Below are positions 17,998 to 27,205 of a stretch of 33,033 nt of DNA, in pieces; position 1 is the stretch's first letter; each line of letters starts with the position of its first letter. A program made the translations under genes and the position numbers. The notes under the pieces were generated by a model. It had not been told where the DNA came from. It saw nothing but the letters and a program-made list of their open reading frames with translations, and searched no databases. Source of the stretch: Desulfuromonadales bacterium GWC2_61_20 (GTDB lineage Bacteria; Desulfobacterota; Desulfuromonadia; Desulfuromonadales; UBA2197); contig MGTO01000010.1 of NCBI GenBank assembly GCA_001799485.1, positions 1 to 33,033 of the forward strand, given 5' to 3'.

Positions 17998-18020
17998 AAA
18001 GGTGTAGCTCTGACACCTTT
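17998..18020 (+). terminator. Hairpin after the second MNT-HEPN module
   Basis: Perfect 8-base arms AAAGGTGT (17998-18005) and ACACCTTT (18013-18020) flank a 7-base loop, starting 6 bases after the HEPN stop. Only a short T run ends the stem, so it is a weak rho-independent terminator at best; an operator is an alternative. The rest of the gap to 18113 is A+T-rich. It holds a poor promoter-like pair (TTGATA at 18030-18035 and TGTATC 17 bases later) ahead of the next gene. Confidence 0.35.
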
Positions 18021-18113
18021 ATATGTACCTTGATATGTATATTACCAACAACTGTATCGCGGCTCTCACGACCAATTAATGCCGCGTGGTCAACTGTAAC
18101 GTTTGGGTGGTTC

Positions 18114-19064
18114 ATGAAAATTCTCTGTCTCGCCAAAAGTGATTACAGCGGGCTGACCGAGGGGATGGCCCGGGCTTTCACCGGGCTTGGCCACCACGTC
18201 GATTTTTTTGATTTGCGTCCATTCCGGCGCGTGGAAAAATATGTCGGTCCCGGTTTCACCGCGTTTCGTTTGCGCCGCCGGCTGACGGCCTTCGCACCGG
18301 ATCTGGTTTTTGTCGTCGCCCCGCTCTTCGTGCGCAGCGCCCTGTACGAACCGCTGGTCGATTATCGTCGGTCCAGCGGTTCGCTGCTGGTGGGATGGAT
18401 CGGCGATCTGGTGACCGACAATGATGACAACCGCCGGCGGCTGGCGACCTTCGACCGGTTGTACTACACCGACAGCGGCTTTGCCGAAAGATTGTCGGCC
18501 TGGTCCGCCACCTATCTGCCACTGGCCACCGATCCCGCGCTCTTTCAGCCGCCGGCGGCGACGCCGCACCGAGAATGTGTGTTCGTCGCCTCGCGCACGG
18601 CCAACCGGGTGGCTTTCTTGCAATCTGTGCGACAGTCGGTCGAGATTTTTGGTCCCGGCTGGGTTTCCGCCGATGTTACTAACCATCGATGCCATCCCGG
18701 GAAACAATCACTGTCCGCCACCGGTCGCATCTACGGCGAGGCACGCATGGTGCTCAACCTGAAGAATGCCGACAACGTCGTGCATGGTCTGAATCAGCGC
18801 AGCTTCGATCCGTGTGCCTGCCGGGTGCCGCTGTTGCACGATGCCGTGGCAGATCTTGAGCGTCACTTCGAGCCGGAGCGCGAGGTTCTGGTCTTTGCCA
18901 CGCCGGAGGAATTTGACGAGCAGTCCCGGCGGCTCCACGGCGATGTTGCGCTGCGCCAACGCATCGCCAATGCCGGCTACCGTCGGGTGCTGGCTTGTCA
19001 TACCTTCCGCCATCGGGCGCAAACCGTCCTCGCCGACCTCGGTCAAGGTGAGGTGTCGCAGTGA
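18114..19064 (+). CDS. CgeB-like glycosyltransferase
   Basis: This 316-residue protein resembles the CgeB/DUF3880 group of GT-B glycosyltransferases. It starts MKILCLAKSDYSGLTEGMARAF, has a middle region with GWIGDLVTDNDDNRRRLATFDRLYYTD in pieces, and a C-terminal half with VLNLKNADNVVHGLNQRSFDPCACRVPLLHD, where these proteins carry the donor site. ATG at 18114 opens the polysaccharide region after a 122-base gap. The frame stays open further upstream but overlaps the HEPN gene there. The stop overlaps the next gene. Substrates are unknown. Confidence 0.75.
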   Translation: MKILCLAKSDYSGLTEGMARAFTGLGHHVDFFDLRPFRRVEKYVGPGFTAFRLRRRLTAFAPDLVFVVAPLFVRSALYEPLVDYRRSSGSLLVGWIGDLVTDNDDNRRRLATFDRLYYTDSGFAERLSAWSATYLPLATDPALFQPPAATPHRECVFVASRTANRVAFLQSVRQSVEIFGPGWVSADVTNHRCHPGKQSLSATGRIYGEARMVLNLKNADNVVHGLNQRSFDPCACRVPLLHDAVADLERHFEPEREVLVFATPEEFDEQSRRLHGDVALRQRIANAGYRRVLACHTFRHRAQTVLADLGQGEVSQ

Positions 19065-20056
19065 ATGTCCTGGTGGAAGGTCCGCACTGGATGGGGGAGT
19101 GGTCGGAGATCGTCTGTGCGGCCTTGCAGAATCTCGGGCATACGACCCGGCTCCACTACCACAACGTCAAACCACTGGCCTATCGTCTCCATCGCTGTCT
19201 GGGGCCGCTGCAGCGGCTGGTCGGCAACACCCCCGCCGATCTGCCGGCCTGGTCGAACCGCCAATTGTTGCAGATGGCCGCCGCCGGACCACTCGATGTG
19301 CTGATAAGTATCCAGGGAAAGATCGATGCGGCGACCCTGCGGCAATTGCGGATCATGCACCCGCGCCTGCGGGTCGTCTTTTGGTTTGGCGATGTCCTCT
19401 TCGATCGTGCGCTGCCCCGCATCACCGCCGTCTATGACGATGTCGACCAGGTGTTGATCTCGTATCGCGGCGATTGTGAGCGGTTGCAGCGCGATCTTGG
19501 TCCGAAGGTGACCTATTTCCCCTTTGGCGTATCGTCCGCTTTTCATCGGCTTGGCCCCTTATCTCCGGTGGAGAAAAAGCGCTACTCTGTCGATGTGGCC
19601 TTTGTCGGCACCCGTTATCCGGAACGCGACCAGATCCTGACCGCCATTGCCGCCAGCCCCGATCTCGACCTGGCGATCTGGGGACGCAGTTGGCGTAAAT
19701 CCCGGCAATTGCACTCGCGTGGACGGTTAAGCATGCCCGATTCTCTCAAGGTCCACCACCTGGCCAAAATCTCGCTGAATATCCATCATCATTTGACCAA
19801 CAATGGTTTCAATATGAAGTTTTACGAAATTCCGTCTGTCGGCGGCTTTCAAATCTGTGAGTGGCAGCCGGAACTTGCGGCCATGGGGTTGGAAGACAAA
19901 GTAGCCACCTTCCGCCAGCCCGGGGAATTGCCGGACTTGCTGCGCTACTATCTGACGCACGACGAAGAGCGGCGCCGTCTGGCGGAGCGTTGTGCGGCCC
20001 ATGTCTGGGAGCATTGCACCTATGAGCAACGGTTCGCCAATCTGGTCGGATTGTGA
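19061..20056 (+). CDS. CgeB-like glycosyltransferase
   Basis: This 331-residue protein shows the same fold family as its upstream neighbour: VVFWFGDVLFDRALP in the middle, VDVAFVGTRYPERDQIL, and a C-terminal NNGFNMKFYEIPSVGGFQICE, typical of the CgeB-type C-terminal domain. The start is GTG at 19061, overlapping the upstream stop (GTGA), so the two are translationally coupled and probably act in sequence on one glycan. The two proteins are related in type but only distantly similar. Donor and acceptor are unknown. Confidence 0.77.
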   Translation: MNVLVEGPHWMGEWSEIVCAALQNLGHTTRLHYHNVKPLAYRLHRCLGPLQRLVGNTPADLPAWSNRQLLQMAAAGPLDVLISIQGKIDAATLRQLRIMHPRLRVVFWFGDVLFDRALPRITAVYDDVDQVLISYRGDCERLQRDLGPKVTYFPFGVSSAFHRLGPLSPVEKKRYSVDVAFVGTRYPERDQILTAIAASPDLDLAIWGRSWRKSRQLHSRGRLSMPDSLKVHHLAKISLNIHHHLTNNGFNMKFYEIPSVGGFQICEWQPELAAMGLEDKVATFRQPGELPDLLRYYLTHDEERRRLAERCAAHVWEHCTYEQRFANLVGL

Positions 20057-20080
20057 TTGATCCTGTGAATCGAGGGTAAA

Positions 20081-21262
20081 ATGAGAATGGATATGGGAAG
20101 AATTTTGAGCTCGTTGCTGGTTGCGCGTAACCAAAAACAGGCGCAGAAGCTGAGCAAACTGTTAACAGCAAAGTTGCTGGAAAAATCACTGCAACTTGAT
20201 CAAAATTTCGATCTGAACCGCGTTTCCAAAGGTTTCATCGATAGAGTCTCTCCGGATGTCGATCCTGAAATCTTGCGCAGGATCGTTGTCTCTTTTCAAA
20301 AGGCTAAGCGCGCACAGCAACTTGCAGCATCGGTGTATCAGGTCGGTAACGAATGGTTACCAATCTATGAAAGCTGTATGGGTGAAATTATCAACACGTT
20401 GTCAAACGGCGATCTTCCCGGGCTGCAGAAAATTTATGGTAACTTTTGGCGCGACCAATGCAGCTCTGGCTTAATTGGCTTTGGTCACGATGCCAACCAA
20501 AAGTATTTTGGAAAAAACATCAGTGAAAAGGATAAAAAAACGTTTCTTGCCGATACGATCCACAGATACAATTTATGGATGCGCCAGTTGGCAGGTCAAT
20601 ATACAGCTTCAGATTTGGCAGGGCCGGATATCGGCAACCCTTTTGGATATGAATTAGATGGTATTTTTGTAAGAAGTGGTTCTGATTACTTGCACTATTA
20701 TTCTGTCGCTATTGCCAGATATTTAAAAGATGTATGCCGGCACAAGATCGTCATGGAAGTTGGGGGTGGTTTTGGTGGGATGGCGTATTACCTGCTGCGC
20801 GACAATCTCGATATTACTTATGTTGATTTTGATCTGCCTGAAAACATGGCTTTGACAGCATATTATTTAATGACCGCTTTTACTGATAAAAAAATATTGC
20901 TTTATGGAGAGGCCAGTTTGGTAGATGTCAATCTAAATGACTATGCAGCAGTGATCATGCCGAATTTTGAGATTCAAAATATGCATAAATTATCATCAGA
21001 TATTGCTTTCAACTCCTATAGTCTTGCAGAAATGTCAAAAGAAACCATTGAAAAATATATCATCGAGATACAGAGAATCTCCCGTAAATATTTCCTTCAT
21101 GTCAACCACACGCGTAATTGTGTGGTAAGCGCAGACGATTTTGGCGTAAACGCGAAACTTTTCGATTTGATGCATCGAGCTCCGGCTCTCTGGAATCTTG
21201 GTCGCAATCCGAATATGGATGAATTTGAGTATCTGTACAAAAGAATCGAGGACTGCGTATGA
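20081..21262 (+). CDS. Putative sugar O-methyltransferase
   Basis: This 393-residue protein fits the putative sugar O-methyltransferase family found in polysaccharide loci. The SAM-binding loop is seen as MEVGGGFGGMAYYLLR (about residues 224-240), followed by the acidic strand end ITYVDFDLPE. The N-terminal 100 residues are lysine- and glutamine-rich and helical. Base composition drops sharply here (19 of 60 bases are G or C at 20881-20940), unlike both upstream glycosyltransferases, suggesting separate acquisition. GAGGG at 20072-20076 serves ATG at 20081 or 20087. The stop overlaps rfbF. It could methylate the unusual sugar made downstream (inference). Confidence 0.75.
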   Translation: MRMDMGRILSSLLVARNQKQAQKLSKLLTAKLLEKSLQLDQNFDLNRVSKGFIDRVSPDVDPEILRRIVVSFQKAKRAQQLAASVYQVGNEWLPIYESCMGEIINTLSNGDLPGLQKIYGNFWRDQCSSGLIGFGHDANQKYFGKNISEKDKKTFLADTIHRYNLWMRQLAGQYTASDLAGPDIGNPFGYELDGIFVRSGSDYLHYYSVAIARYLKDVCRHKIVMEVGGGFGGMAYYLLRDNLDITYVDFDLPENMALTAYYLMTAFTDKKILLYGEASLVDVNLNDYAAVIMPNFEIQNMHKLSSDIAFNSYSLAEMSKETIEKYIIEIQRISRKYFLHVNHTRNCVVSADDFGVNAKLFDLMHRAPALWNLGRNPNMDEFEYLYKRIEDCV

Positions 21263-22035
21263 AAGTTGTCATTCTGGCCGGTGGTTTTGGTACCCGTATC
21301 AGCGAAGAATCTCACCTCAAACCGAAACCAATGATAGAAATTGGGGGCCGTCCGATTCTTTGGCATATTATGAAAATTTATTCCAGTTTTGGTTTCAATG
21401 ATTTCGTCATTTGCTTGGGCTATAAGGGATTTTGCATCAAGGAATATTTCGCCCATTATTTTCTGCACGAATCGGATGTGACATTCGACTTCCGTTCGGA
21501 TAATGAGCGTTTCATTCATAGCCACACGGCCGAACCCTGGCGTGTGACCCTGGTCGATACCGGCCTTGAGACCATGACCGGCGGTCGGGTGAAGCGCGTG
21601 GCTCCCTACCTTGACGGCGAACCGTTCATGCTGACCTATGGCGACGGTGTCGGGAATGTGAATATCCGCGCACTCGTGGAGTATCACCAGCGCAGCGGCA
21701 GGCTGGCCACCCTGACCTCGACCCAGCCAAGTGGCAGGTTTGGCGCGCTGAATCTTGCGAATAATGACCAGGTCGTGGGCTTCCAGGAAAAGCCTAAGGG
21801 TGATGGCCACTGGATCAATGCCGGTTTTTTCGTCATGCAGCCGGAAGTGCTGGACTATCTCGCTGACGACACCACCGTGCTGGAAAAGGAGCCGCTGGAG
21901 CGACTGGCCAACGAGGGTCAACTGATGGCTTACAAGCATCACGGTTTCTGGCAGCCGATGGATACCCTGCGCGACAAGATTCATCTGGAAGAGCTCTGGA
22001 AGGCCGGGACGGCCCCCTGGAAGGTGTGGCGATGA
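21259..22035 (+). CDS. rfbF: Glucose-1-phosphate cytidylyltransferase
   Basis: RfbF activates glucose-1-phosphate with CTP to CDP-glucose, the entry to CDP-3,6-dideoxyhexoses. The 258-residue protein has the nucleotidyltransferase signature LAGGFGTRISEESHLKPKPM at the N-terminus, LTYGDGVGNVNI with the metal-binding aspartate, and FQEKPKGDGHWINAGFFV, all typical of RfbF. ATG at 21259 overlaps the methyltransferase stop, and the end overlaps rfbG. The first part of the gene is A+T-rich (20 of 60 G+C at 21361-21420), the rest G+C-rich (39 of 60 at 21661-21720), a sign of a mosaic junction inside the gene. Confidence 0.95.
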   Translation: MKVVILAGGFGTRISEESHLKPKPMIEIGGRPILWHIMKIYSSFGFNDFVICLGYKGFCIKEYFAHYFLHESDVTFDFRSDNERFIHSHTAEPWRVTLVDTGLETMTGGRVKRVAPYLDGEPFMLTYGDGVGNVNIRALVEYHQRSGRLATLTSTQPSGRFGALNLANNDQVVGFQEKPKGDGHWINAGFFVMQPEVLDYLADDTTVLEKEPLERLANEGQLMAYKHHGFWQPMDTLRDKIHLEELWKAGTAPWKVWR

Positions 22036-23123
22036 CCACGCCGCAGCGGGATTTCTGGGACGGCAAGAGGGTATTGGTCACGGGGCATACCGGCTTCAAG
22101 GGGAGCTGGTTGTCGCTGTGGCTGCATCGGCTCGGGGCCCGGGTTACCGGCTATGCCTTGACGCCGCCGACCGATCCGTCCCTTTTCGCACTGGCGCGGC
22201 TGGGGGAACTGGTCGACTCCCGCATTGCCGATGTGCGCGATGCGGCCACGCTGTTGCGCGTCATGGCCGAAACCGCGCCGGAGATCGTCATCCACATGGC
22301 GGCCCAGCCGCTGGTGCGGGATTCCTACCGTTTGCCGGTGGAGACCTACGCCACCAACGTCATGGGGACCGTGCATCTGCTGGAGGCGGTCCGCGCCTGT
22401 GCGTCGGTGCGGGCGGTGGTCAATGTCACCACCGACAAATGCTACGAGAATCGTGAATGGGTCTGGGGGTACCGCGAAAATGAGCCGATGGGCGGATTTG
22501 ATCCGTATTCGAGCAGCAAAGCCTGCGCGGAACTGGTGACGGCGGCCTATCGTTCGTCGTTTTTTCAACGTTCGGCAACGACAGCAGCTCCCCTTGCCCT
22601 GGCCTCGGCCCGGGCCGGGAACGTCGTCGGAGGCGGCGACTGGGCCACCGACCGCCTCGTTCCCGATTGCCTGCGGGCTCTGCTGGCCGGTGAATCGATC
22701 CGCATCCGCAATCCGCATGCCATCCGTCCCTGGCAGCATGTACTGGAGCCCCTCCGTGGCTATCTGACTTTGGCGCGCAGTCTCTACGAAGCAGGTGACG
22801 ACTTTGCCGAGGCCTGGAATTTCGGACCCAGCGATGACGATGCGCGACCGGTTGAGTGGATCGTCCGCCAGCTGTGCGAGCTGTGGGGGGAGCATGCCGG
22901 CTACCGGGTCGATGCCGGCGAGCATCCGCACGAAGCCCACTATCTCAAGCTGGACTGCTCCAAGGCCCATGCCCGCCTCGACTGGCAACCGTGCTGGAAT
23001 CTGCGCACCACGCTGGAGTCGATCGTGGTCTGGACCCGGGCCTATCGCGAAGGCGAAGATCTTCGTGCCGTATCTCTGGCACAGATCGCCCAATATGAAA
23101 CCCGGTTGCAGGAGTTGTCATGA
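22032..23123 (+). CDS. rfbG: CDP-glucose 4,6-dehydratase
   Basis: RfbG converts CDP-glucose to CDP-4-keto-6-deoxyglucose with bound NAD. The 363-residue extended short-chain dehydrogenase has the nucleotide motif [12 protein letters not shown] (about residues 17-28), the catalytic [11 protein letters not shown] and YSSSKACAE (YX3K). The HTGFKGSWL form is diagnostic for CDP-glucose dehydratases against the dTDP-glucose type. ATG at 22032 overlaps the rfbF stop; GTG at 22026 is a possible alternative. The gene is coupled to rfbH by ATGA. Confidence 0.95.
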   Translation: MTTPQRDFWDGKRVLVTGHTGFKGSWLSLWLHRLGARVTGYALTPPTDPSLFALARLGELVDSRIADVRDAATLLRVMAETAPEIVIHMAAQPLVRDSYRLPVETYATNVMGTVHLLEAVRACASVRAVVNVTTDKCYENREWVWGYRENEPMGGFDPYSSSKACAELVTAAYRSSFFQRSATTAAPLALASARAGNVVGGGDWATDRLVPDCLRALLAGESIRIRNPHAIRPWQHVLEPLRGYLTLARSLYEAGDDFAEAWNFGPSDDDARPVEWIVRQLCELWGEHAGYRVDAGEHPHEAHYLKLDCSKAHARLDWQPCWNLRTTLESIVVWTRAYREGEDLRAVSLAQIAQYETRLQELS

Positions 23124-24463
23124 ACAAGGAACAGGAAGCCCAGCTGCGCCAGGCGGCCATTGACGCCGCCGTTGCCCATTATCGTGTGGCCCACGCCGAC
23201 CGCAAAGCGTTTGCGCCCGGGGATCGCATCCCCTATGCCGGGCGGGTCTTCGACGAGCGGGAAGTTGCCACCCTCGTCGATGCCTCCCTCGATTTCTGGT
23301 TGACGACCGGCCGCTACGCGGCGCGTTTTGAAGCGGAATTCGCCACATTTCTCGGTTCCCAGCACTGCTCTCTGACCAATTCGGGGTCGTCGGCCAATCT
23401 CCTCGCGTTCATGGCCCTGACTTCATCTCGTTTAGGCGAACGGCGCATCCGTCCTGGCGACGAAGTCATCACCGTGGCGGCCGGCTTTCCGACCACCGTC
23501 GCCCCGATCGTCCAGTATGGCGCCGTGCCGGTCTTTGTCGATGTCACCCTGCCGACCTACAATATCGATGTCAGTCGGCTGGAAGAGGCGCTGTCGCTCC
23601 GTACCCGCGCAGTCATGGTGGCGCACACCCTCGGCAATCCTTTCGATCTCGCCGCCGTCAAGGCCTTTTGCGATCGCCACGAACTCTGGCTGATCGAGGA
23701 TAACTGCGATGCCCTCGGTTCCCGCTATTGTTTCGACGGAGTCTGGCGCTATACCGGCACCGTCGGCCATATCGGCACCTCCAGCTTTTATCCGCCGCAC
23801 CACATGACCATGGGGGAGGGCGGGGCGCTCTATACCGACGACCCGCGGCTCAAGCGGCTGATCGAATCGTTTCGTGATTGGGGGCGGGATTGCTGGTGCC
23901 CGTCGGGACAGGACAATACCTGCAGCAACCGCTTCGGCCAGCAGTTCGGGGAACTCCCCTTCGGTTACGATCACAAGTATGTCTATTCCCATTTTGGCTA
24001 TAACTTGAAGGTCACCGACATGCAGGCCGCCATCGGCTGTGCCCAGCTGGAAAAACTCCCTTCTTTCATCGCCGCTCGCAAAAGGAACTGGCAACGGCTG
24101 CGCGACGGTCTGGCTCCCCTCGAAGACCGCTTGATCCTGCCGGAGGCAACGGCCAACTCCGATCCATCCTGGTTCGGCTTCTTGCTTACGGTCCGTCCCG
24201 GCGGCGGGCGCTCCCGCGAGAAGATGGTCAATCATTTGGAAGGGAAGGGGATTCAGACCCGGATGCTCTTTGCCGGCAATCTCATCAAACATCCCTGTTT
24301 CGACGACATGCGCCGTACCGGTTCGGGATATCGCGTGGTAGGGGAGCTGGAGACGACCGACCGTATCATGCGCGATACCTTCTGGGTCGGCGTCTATCCG
24401 GGGATGAGTGAGGAAATGCTTGCATTTATCATTCAATCCGTCCGGGATGGAGTCGGTCGATAG
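23120..24463 (+). CDS. rfbH: CDP-4-keto-6-deoxyglucose 3-dehydrase (E1), PMP and [2Fe-2S] enzyme
   Basis: RfbH removes the C3 hydroxyl of CDP-4-keto-6-deoxyglucose using pyridoxamine phosphate and an iron-sulfur cluster, leading to CDP-3,6-dideoxy-4-keto-hexose. In the 447-residue aminotransferase-fold protein, the usual lysine is replaced by histidine (H227/H228 in [14 protein letters not shown]), the hallmark of this dehydrase. Cysteines C258, C260 and C268 show the CX1CX7C cluster pattern, with C196 as the likely fourth ligand. The start overlaps rfbG. No gene for the partner reductase (E3) is in the window. Confidence 0.95.
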   Translation: MNKEQEAQLRQAAIDAAVAHYRVAHADRKAFAPGDRIPYAGRVFDEREVATLVDASLDFWLTTGRYAARFEAEFATFLGSQHCSLTNSGSSANLLAFMALTSSRLGERRIRPGDEVITVAAGFPTTVAPIVQYGAVPVFVDVTLPTYNIDVSRLEEALSLRTRAVMVAHTLGNPFDLAAVKAFCDRHELWLIEDNCDALGSRYCFDGVWRYTGTVGHIGTSSFYPPHHMTMGEGGALYTDDPRLKRLIESFRDWGRDCWCPSGQDNTCSNRFGQQFGELPFGYDHKYVYSHFGYNLKVTDMQAAIGCAQLEKLPSFIAARKRNWQRLRDGLAPLEDRLILPEATANSDPSWFGFLLTVRPGGGRSREKMVNHLEGKGIQTRMLFAGNLIKHPCFDDMRRTGSGYRVVGELETTDRIMRDTFWVGVYPGMSEEMLAFIIQSVRDGVGR

Positions 24464-24486
24464 CAACAGGTTTGTTGAAATATATT
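24457..24486 (+). promoter_or_regulatory. Possible promoter before the ThDP enzyme gene
   Basis: TCGATA (24457-24462; 4 of 6 consensus) and TATATT (24481-24486; 5 of 6) are 18 bases apart in the 40-base gap after rfbH, the only gap between rfbF and the ThDP gene. A good ribosome binding site, GGGAG (24491-24495), follows. It could give the ThDP-dehydrogenase-aldolase segment its own expression. The match is modest and may be chance in an A+T-rich patch. Confidence 0.25.
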
Positions 24487-24503
24487 TAGTGGGAGTATTG
24501 ACG

Positions 24504-26288
24504 ATGAAGATGAGAGTTTCTGACTATCTGGTCGACCGGCTCTATCGTGCTGGCGCCGAGCATGCTTTTTTGATCACCGGGGGCATGATCATGCACCTGA
24601 CTGATGCACTGCTGCAGCATGGAAAGCAGAAATTTATCTGCTGCCATCACGAACAGTCCGCCTCAATGGCAGCGGAGGCTTATGGCCGCTATGTTGGTAC
24701 GCTTGGAGTTGCTTACGTCACGGCCGGCCCGGCAGCCCTGAATACGTTGACCGGTGTTGTCGGGGCTTTTGTGGACCGTTCGCCCTGTATCATCGTTGCC
24801 GGCCAGTCCAAAGTCTCGCAGGCCAAAATCACCGGACCGCGGCAGTTTGCGTTGCAGGGCTTTAACACCCTTCCGCTCTTCGAGCAAGTGACGAAATACG
24901 CCGTGATGCTCGACGATGTCAGCCGGGTCAGGTACGAGGTCGAAAAGTGCATCCACCTGGCCATGGCCCATCCCGTCGGTCCTGTTTGGATCGAATGTCC
25001 CATCGATATTCAGGGTGCACTGTTCGATCCCGACCTTTGCGAAGGGTTCACCCCGCCACCCCGGGAGCTAGATCGGACAACGCTGCTCGCCCAGGTCGAT
25101 GAAGTTGTCGCTGCTATCAAGTCCAGCCGGCGTCCCTGCTTTCTGCTTGGCGCAGGAGTGCGGCAGTCCGGCGCCGTTGCTGAGCTCACCGACCTGATTG
25201 GTTCCGCCAATATTCCGGTGCTGGCCTCGCGTCTGGGAATGGATCTGATGGCCAATGACCACCCGCTCTTCGTCGGTCGACCCGGTACTTACGGTGATCG
25301 TCCAGCGAACTTCACCGTTCAGAACTCCGATCTTATGATCGTCGTTGGCTGCAGGTTGGGTGTGGGGCTAATCGGTTACGACTATCAGAACTTCGCCCCC
25401 CATGCCCGCAAGGTAGTCGTTGATATCGATCCAGCAGAACTGAACAAGCCATCAGTCACTCCAGATATCGCGATCCTTGCTGATGCCCTTGATTTTACTG
25501 TCTTGTTGAGGCAACGACTTGGGGATTATCGTTTTGGCAATCAACCTTGGGTCGACAAAACCCAAGACTGGAAACGTCGCTATCCTGTAGATCTGCCGGA
25601 GTACGAAAAAGAGACGGAGGGCATTAACTCCTACCACTTCATGGGCCTCTTTTCGGATGCCATGGAAGAGGGAGATCTTTTCGTCCTGGACACGGGTTCC
25701 TGTTTCCATGTCCATGCTCAGGCATTTCAGGTCAAGCGAGGTCAGCGACATATCATTACCGGCGGCCTCTCAACCATGGGGTACATGCCCGGTGCTATCG
25801 GAGTGGCGGCCGCCAGCCAGGGTCGAGATGTTTACTGCATCACGGGTGACGGTTCCATTCAGATGAATCTTCAGGAGCTTGAAACCATCGCTCATAACCA
25901 GATGCCGATAAAGATTATTGTCCTCAACAATAATGGTTACCTGTTGATTCGCCACTCTCAGAACAATTTCATGAATGGCCGGTTGATCGGGGAGAGCCCC
26001 TCGTCCGGAGTCAGCTTCCCCGACATGAAAAAAATTGCTAATGCCTATGGCATCGCTTACCAGAAAATCGCTGTGACATCAGAGTTGTCAAGCAGCTTGC
26101 AACGCCTGAAGAACCATCGTGGTCCATTAATTTGTGAAGTCATCACTCCCGCGAATCAACTCTTGATCCCGCGGGTGGCCTCCAAAGCATTGCCTGACGG
26201 AACCATGGTGTCCATGCCCTATGATGATATGTTCCCGTTTCTGCCGCGTGAGGAATATGCCGATAATTGTGTAAACAAAACGATTTGA
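24504..26288 (+). CDS. ThDP-dependent acetolactate synthase-like enzyme, probable branched-sugar synthase
   Basis: This is a 594-residue three-domain ThDP enzyme of the acetolactate synthase superfamily. The catalytic glutamate is E50 in CCHHEQSASMAAEAYGR, and the cofactor motif starts with G448-D449-G450 in ITGDGSIQMNLQEL, ending in VLNNNGY. ATG at 24504 has GGGAG 8 bases upstream; the frame extends further back but overlaps rfbH. Directly after rfbFGH, it is placed like YerE of yersiniose synthesis, which decarboxylates pyruvate and adds the C2 unit to C4 of CDP-3,6-dideoxy-4-keto-glucose. Because an acetaldehyde dehydrogenase and aldolase follow, I infer the donor here is 4-hydroxy-2-oxopentanoate. 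Branched-chain amino acid synthesis is unlikely from the context. Confidence 0.85.
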   Translation: MKMRVSDYLVDRLYRAGAEHAFLITGGMIMHLTDALLQHGKQKFICCHHEQSASMAAEAYGRYVGTLGVAYVTAGPAALNTLTGVVGAFVDRSPCIIVAGQSKVSQAKITGPRQFALQGFNTLPLFEQVTKYAVMLDDVSRVRYEVEKCIHLAMAHPVGPVWIECPIDIQGALFDPDLCEGFTPPPRELDRTTLLAQVDEVVAAIKSSRRPCFLLGAGVRQSGAVAELTDLIGSANIPVLASRLGMDLMANDHPLFVGRPGTYGDRPANFTVQNSDLMIVVGCRLGVGLIGYDYQNFAPHARKVVVDIDPAELNKPSVTPDIAILADALDFTVLLRQRLGDYRFGNQPWVDKTQDWKRRYPVDLPEYEKETEGINSYHFMGLFSDAMEEGDLFVLDTGSCFHVHAQAFQVKRGQRHIITGGLSTMGYMPGAIGVAAASQGRDVYCITGDGSIQMNLQELETIAHNQMPIKIIVLNNNGYLLIRHSQNNFMNGRLIGESPSSGVSFPDMKKIANAYGIAYQKIAVTSELSSSLQRLKNHRGPLICEVITPANQLLIPRVASKALPDGTMVSMPYDDMFPFLPREEYADNCVNKTI

Positions 26289-26325
26289 TTTCAGGACGAA
26301 AAGGCCACGGCCTAAAGGTGAAATT

Positions 26326-27204
26326 ATGAAAAAACTCAAAGTCGCAATACTGGGGAGCGGTAATATCGGTACCGATTTGCTGTACAAAGTCCTGCGTTCG
26401 TCGCGGCTGGAGTGTTCACTCTTCGTCGGACGGAATCTATCGTCCAAAGGTATGTCGCGGGCGCTCAGTCTAGGTATTTCTGTTTCCGATAAAGGGATTC
26501 AGGCGATTCAGGACAACCCGGAATGCTGTCATATCGTTTTCGATTGCACCTCGGCCATGAGCCATAAAATTCACTCTCCAATTCTCGCGGGGCTAGGCAT
26601 TATCGTCATAGACCTGACTCCGGCCAAGCTTGGGCCATTCTGTATCCCAGCCATCAACCTTGATGCCTGTCTGGGCGATGTCAATGTCAACATGATCACC
26701 TGTGGCGGTCAAGCCTCGATTCCCCTGGCCTACGTTATCGGTCAGACCCAGCAACAGGTGGACTATATAGAAGTCGTTTCCACCATCGCCTCCAAGAGTG
26801 CGGGGCCAGCCACCCGCCTCAATCTGGACGAGTACATCGAGACCACTGAAAAAGGGGTGAAGATGTTTTCCGGTTGTGGAAAAGCGAAGGCCATTTTGAA
26901 TCTGAACCCCGCTGAACCGTGCATCGATATGCAAACTACAGTCTATGCCACGGTACCCAAGATCGATCTTCCGGCGCTGAAGGAAGGCATAGCGATCATG
27001 GTTGAAAAAATCCAACGTTATGTCCCCAGCTATAATCTGATCATTCCGCCAACTTACGAAAACAATCGGGTGATTATGTCGGTCCGGGTTAAGGGTATGG
27101 GGGACTTCTTGCCCAGTTATGCCGGAAATCTGGATATCATCAATTGTGCCGCCATTGCGGTAGCCGAAGAATTCGCTATGGCTCGGATTGAGGGGAGGCA
27201 ATGA
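26326..27204 (+). CDS. Acetaldehyde dehydrogenase (acylating), DmpF/MhpF family
   Basis: This enzyme interconverts acetyl-CoA and acetaldehyde using NAD(H). The 292-residue protein has the nucleotide-binding GSGNIGTDL (residues 10-18) and the catalytic cysteine C126 in NMITCGGQASIP; it is slightly shorter than the catabolic enzymes of about 310. In meta-cleavage pathways it forms a channelling complex with the aldolase encoded next, and here too the aldolase follows after 1 base. ATG at 26326 has AAAGGTG (26314-26320) upstream. No other aromatic-degradation gene is present, so a role in sugar synthesis, run toward acetaldehyde, is more likely (inference). Confidence 0.92.
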   Translation: MKKLKVAILGSGNIGTDLLYKVLRSSRLECSLFVGRNLSSKGMSRALSLGISVSDKGIQAIQDNPECCHIVFDCTSAMSHKIHSPILAGLGIIVIDLTPAKLGPFCIPAINLDACLGDVNVNMITCGGQASIPLAYVIGQTQQQVDYIEVVSTIASKSAGPATRLNLDEYIETTEKGVKMFSGCGKAKAILNLNPAEPCIDMQTTVYATVPKIDLPALKEGIAIMVEKIQRYVPSYNLIIPPTYENNRVIMSVRVKGMGDFLPSYAGNLDIINCAAIAVAEEFAMARIEGRQ

Positions 27205-27205
27205 T

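Noticed and set aside
24504-26288. Housekeeping acetolactate synthase (ilvB/ilvI)
   Set aside because: No small regulatory subunit or ilvC follows; it is flanked by rfbH and a sugar-locus aldolase pair.
21259-26288. Plain yersiniose-type pathway (pyruvate as two-carbon donor)
   Set aside because: It explains rfbFGH and the ThDP enzyme but gives no role to the adjoining dehydrogenase and aldolase. It remains the main alternative rather than being excluded.
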